NCBI RefSeq assembly: GCF_003627955.1
Contig: NZ_RBWS01000018.1
Location: forward strand, 102,520 to 166,519
Reading direction: 5' to 3'
DNA: 64,000 bases
From: Sphingobacterium puteale
Lineage (GTDB): Bacteria; Bacteroidota; Bacteroidia; Sphingobacteriales; Sphingobacteriaceae
A model generated the notes under the pieces. The model ran no database searches, was not told the DNA's origin, and worked only from the letters and a program-made list of their open reading frames with translations. A program made the translations under genes and the position numbers. Positions 63,898-64,000 of this stretch are shown piece by piece (the first letter of the stretch is position 1; each line of letters begins with the position of its first letter).

Positions 63898-64000
63898 CAC
63901 CACTCCGCAAGGGAGGGACGGTTACTTCGAAAGAAGGAACCATGAAAAAAAGAAGGGTTTAAGAGGGTTCGGCAGGATTTAAAATCCCGCTGAGTTTATT
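63898..64000 (+). promoter_or_regulatory. Structured 5' leader at the window end
   Basis: Soon after the promoter come two hairpins capped by GNRA-type loops: CTCC-GCAAG-GGAG (63903-63915), and GGTT/AACC with CTTC-GAAA-GAAG inside (63920-63941). A mini-frame ATG-AAAAAAAGAAGGGTTTAA (MKKRRV) follows at once at 63942. This could be an autoregulatory ribosomal-protein leader or an attenuator; the gene it serves is outside the window. Confidence 0.45.

Overview
The window reads as a chromosome segment of a member of the Bacteroidota, most likely Sphingobacteriaceae (Sphingobacterium-like). The evidence is the order tufA-tRNA-Trp-secE-nusG ... rplK-rplA-rplJ-rplL-rpoB-rpoC, Bacteroidota-type promoters (TTG, about 20 nt, then TAnnTTTG) in front of the housekeeping genes, and arrays of about 800-residue MacB/FtsX-type permeases. 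The genus call is an inference from gene content and protein appearance.

Positions 1-31129 (minus strand) hold a very large ABC export operon. From promoter outward it encodes an HlyD/MacA-like adaptor, one permease, one MacB/LolD-type ATPase, and eleven further permeases, the last cut by the window edge. That makes twelve paralogous permeases for a single ATPase. The plus strand from 31455 encodes a TolC-like channel, an NtrC-type sigma-54 response regulator and its histidine kinase. Three promoters (adaptor, channel, and an internal one before the permease starting at 6710) share an unlisted architecture. Each has two 16-bp palindromes (TGTYCG-N4-CGRACA type) spaced 21-22 bp, lying 53-55 bp upstream of a TGGCA element. 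I infer these are enhancer sites of the encoded NtrC-type regulator.

Positions 35554-40888 hold a shortened methyltransferase-like gene, an Omp85/BamA-like outer-membrane protein, four tRNA genes (Thr, Tyr, Gly, Thr), EF-Tu, tRNA-Trp, secE and nusG, ending in a strong terminator.

Positions 41110-52619 are the striking part: an accessory locus of about 11.5 kb set between nusG and rplK, which are neighbours in most bacteria. It encodes three short double-glycine-leader peptides, two of them too short for routine calling at the sizes usually used and all three with predicted cores of exactly 21 residues. It also encodes a complete type I peptide exporter (HlyD-like adaptor, C39-peptidase ABC transporter, TolC-like channel), an XRE regulator, a small winged-helix regulator, a rhomboid protease, two CPBP (CAAX-protease-like) proteins, a DUF3267-like HExxH membrane protein, a 43-residue single-span membrane peptide, and two paralogous secreted proteins. 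Four promoters in the locus share one operator (AACCWCAGGTTGTRGT) at an identical 23-nt distance from a TTTTG-ending -7 box. The operator recurs in front of the XRE gene. This makes the locus look like one regulated peptide bacteriocin or signalling system with its own protection genes.

Positions 52845-64000 return to housekeeping: rplK, rplA, rplJ, rplL, rpoB and rpoC behind a fresh promoter, then a terminator and a new promoter with a structured leader for whatever follows the window.
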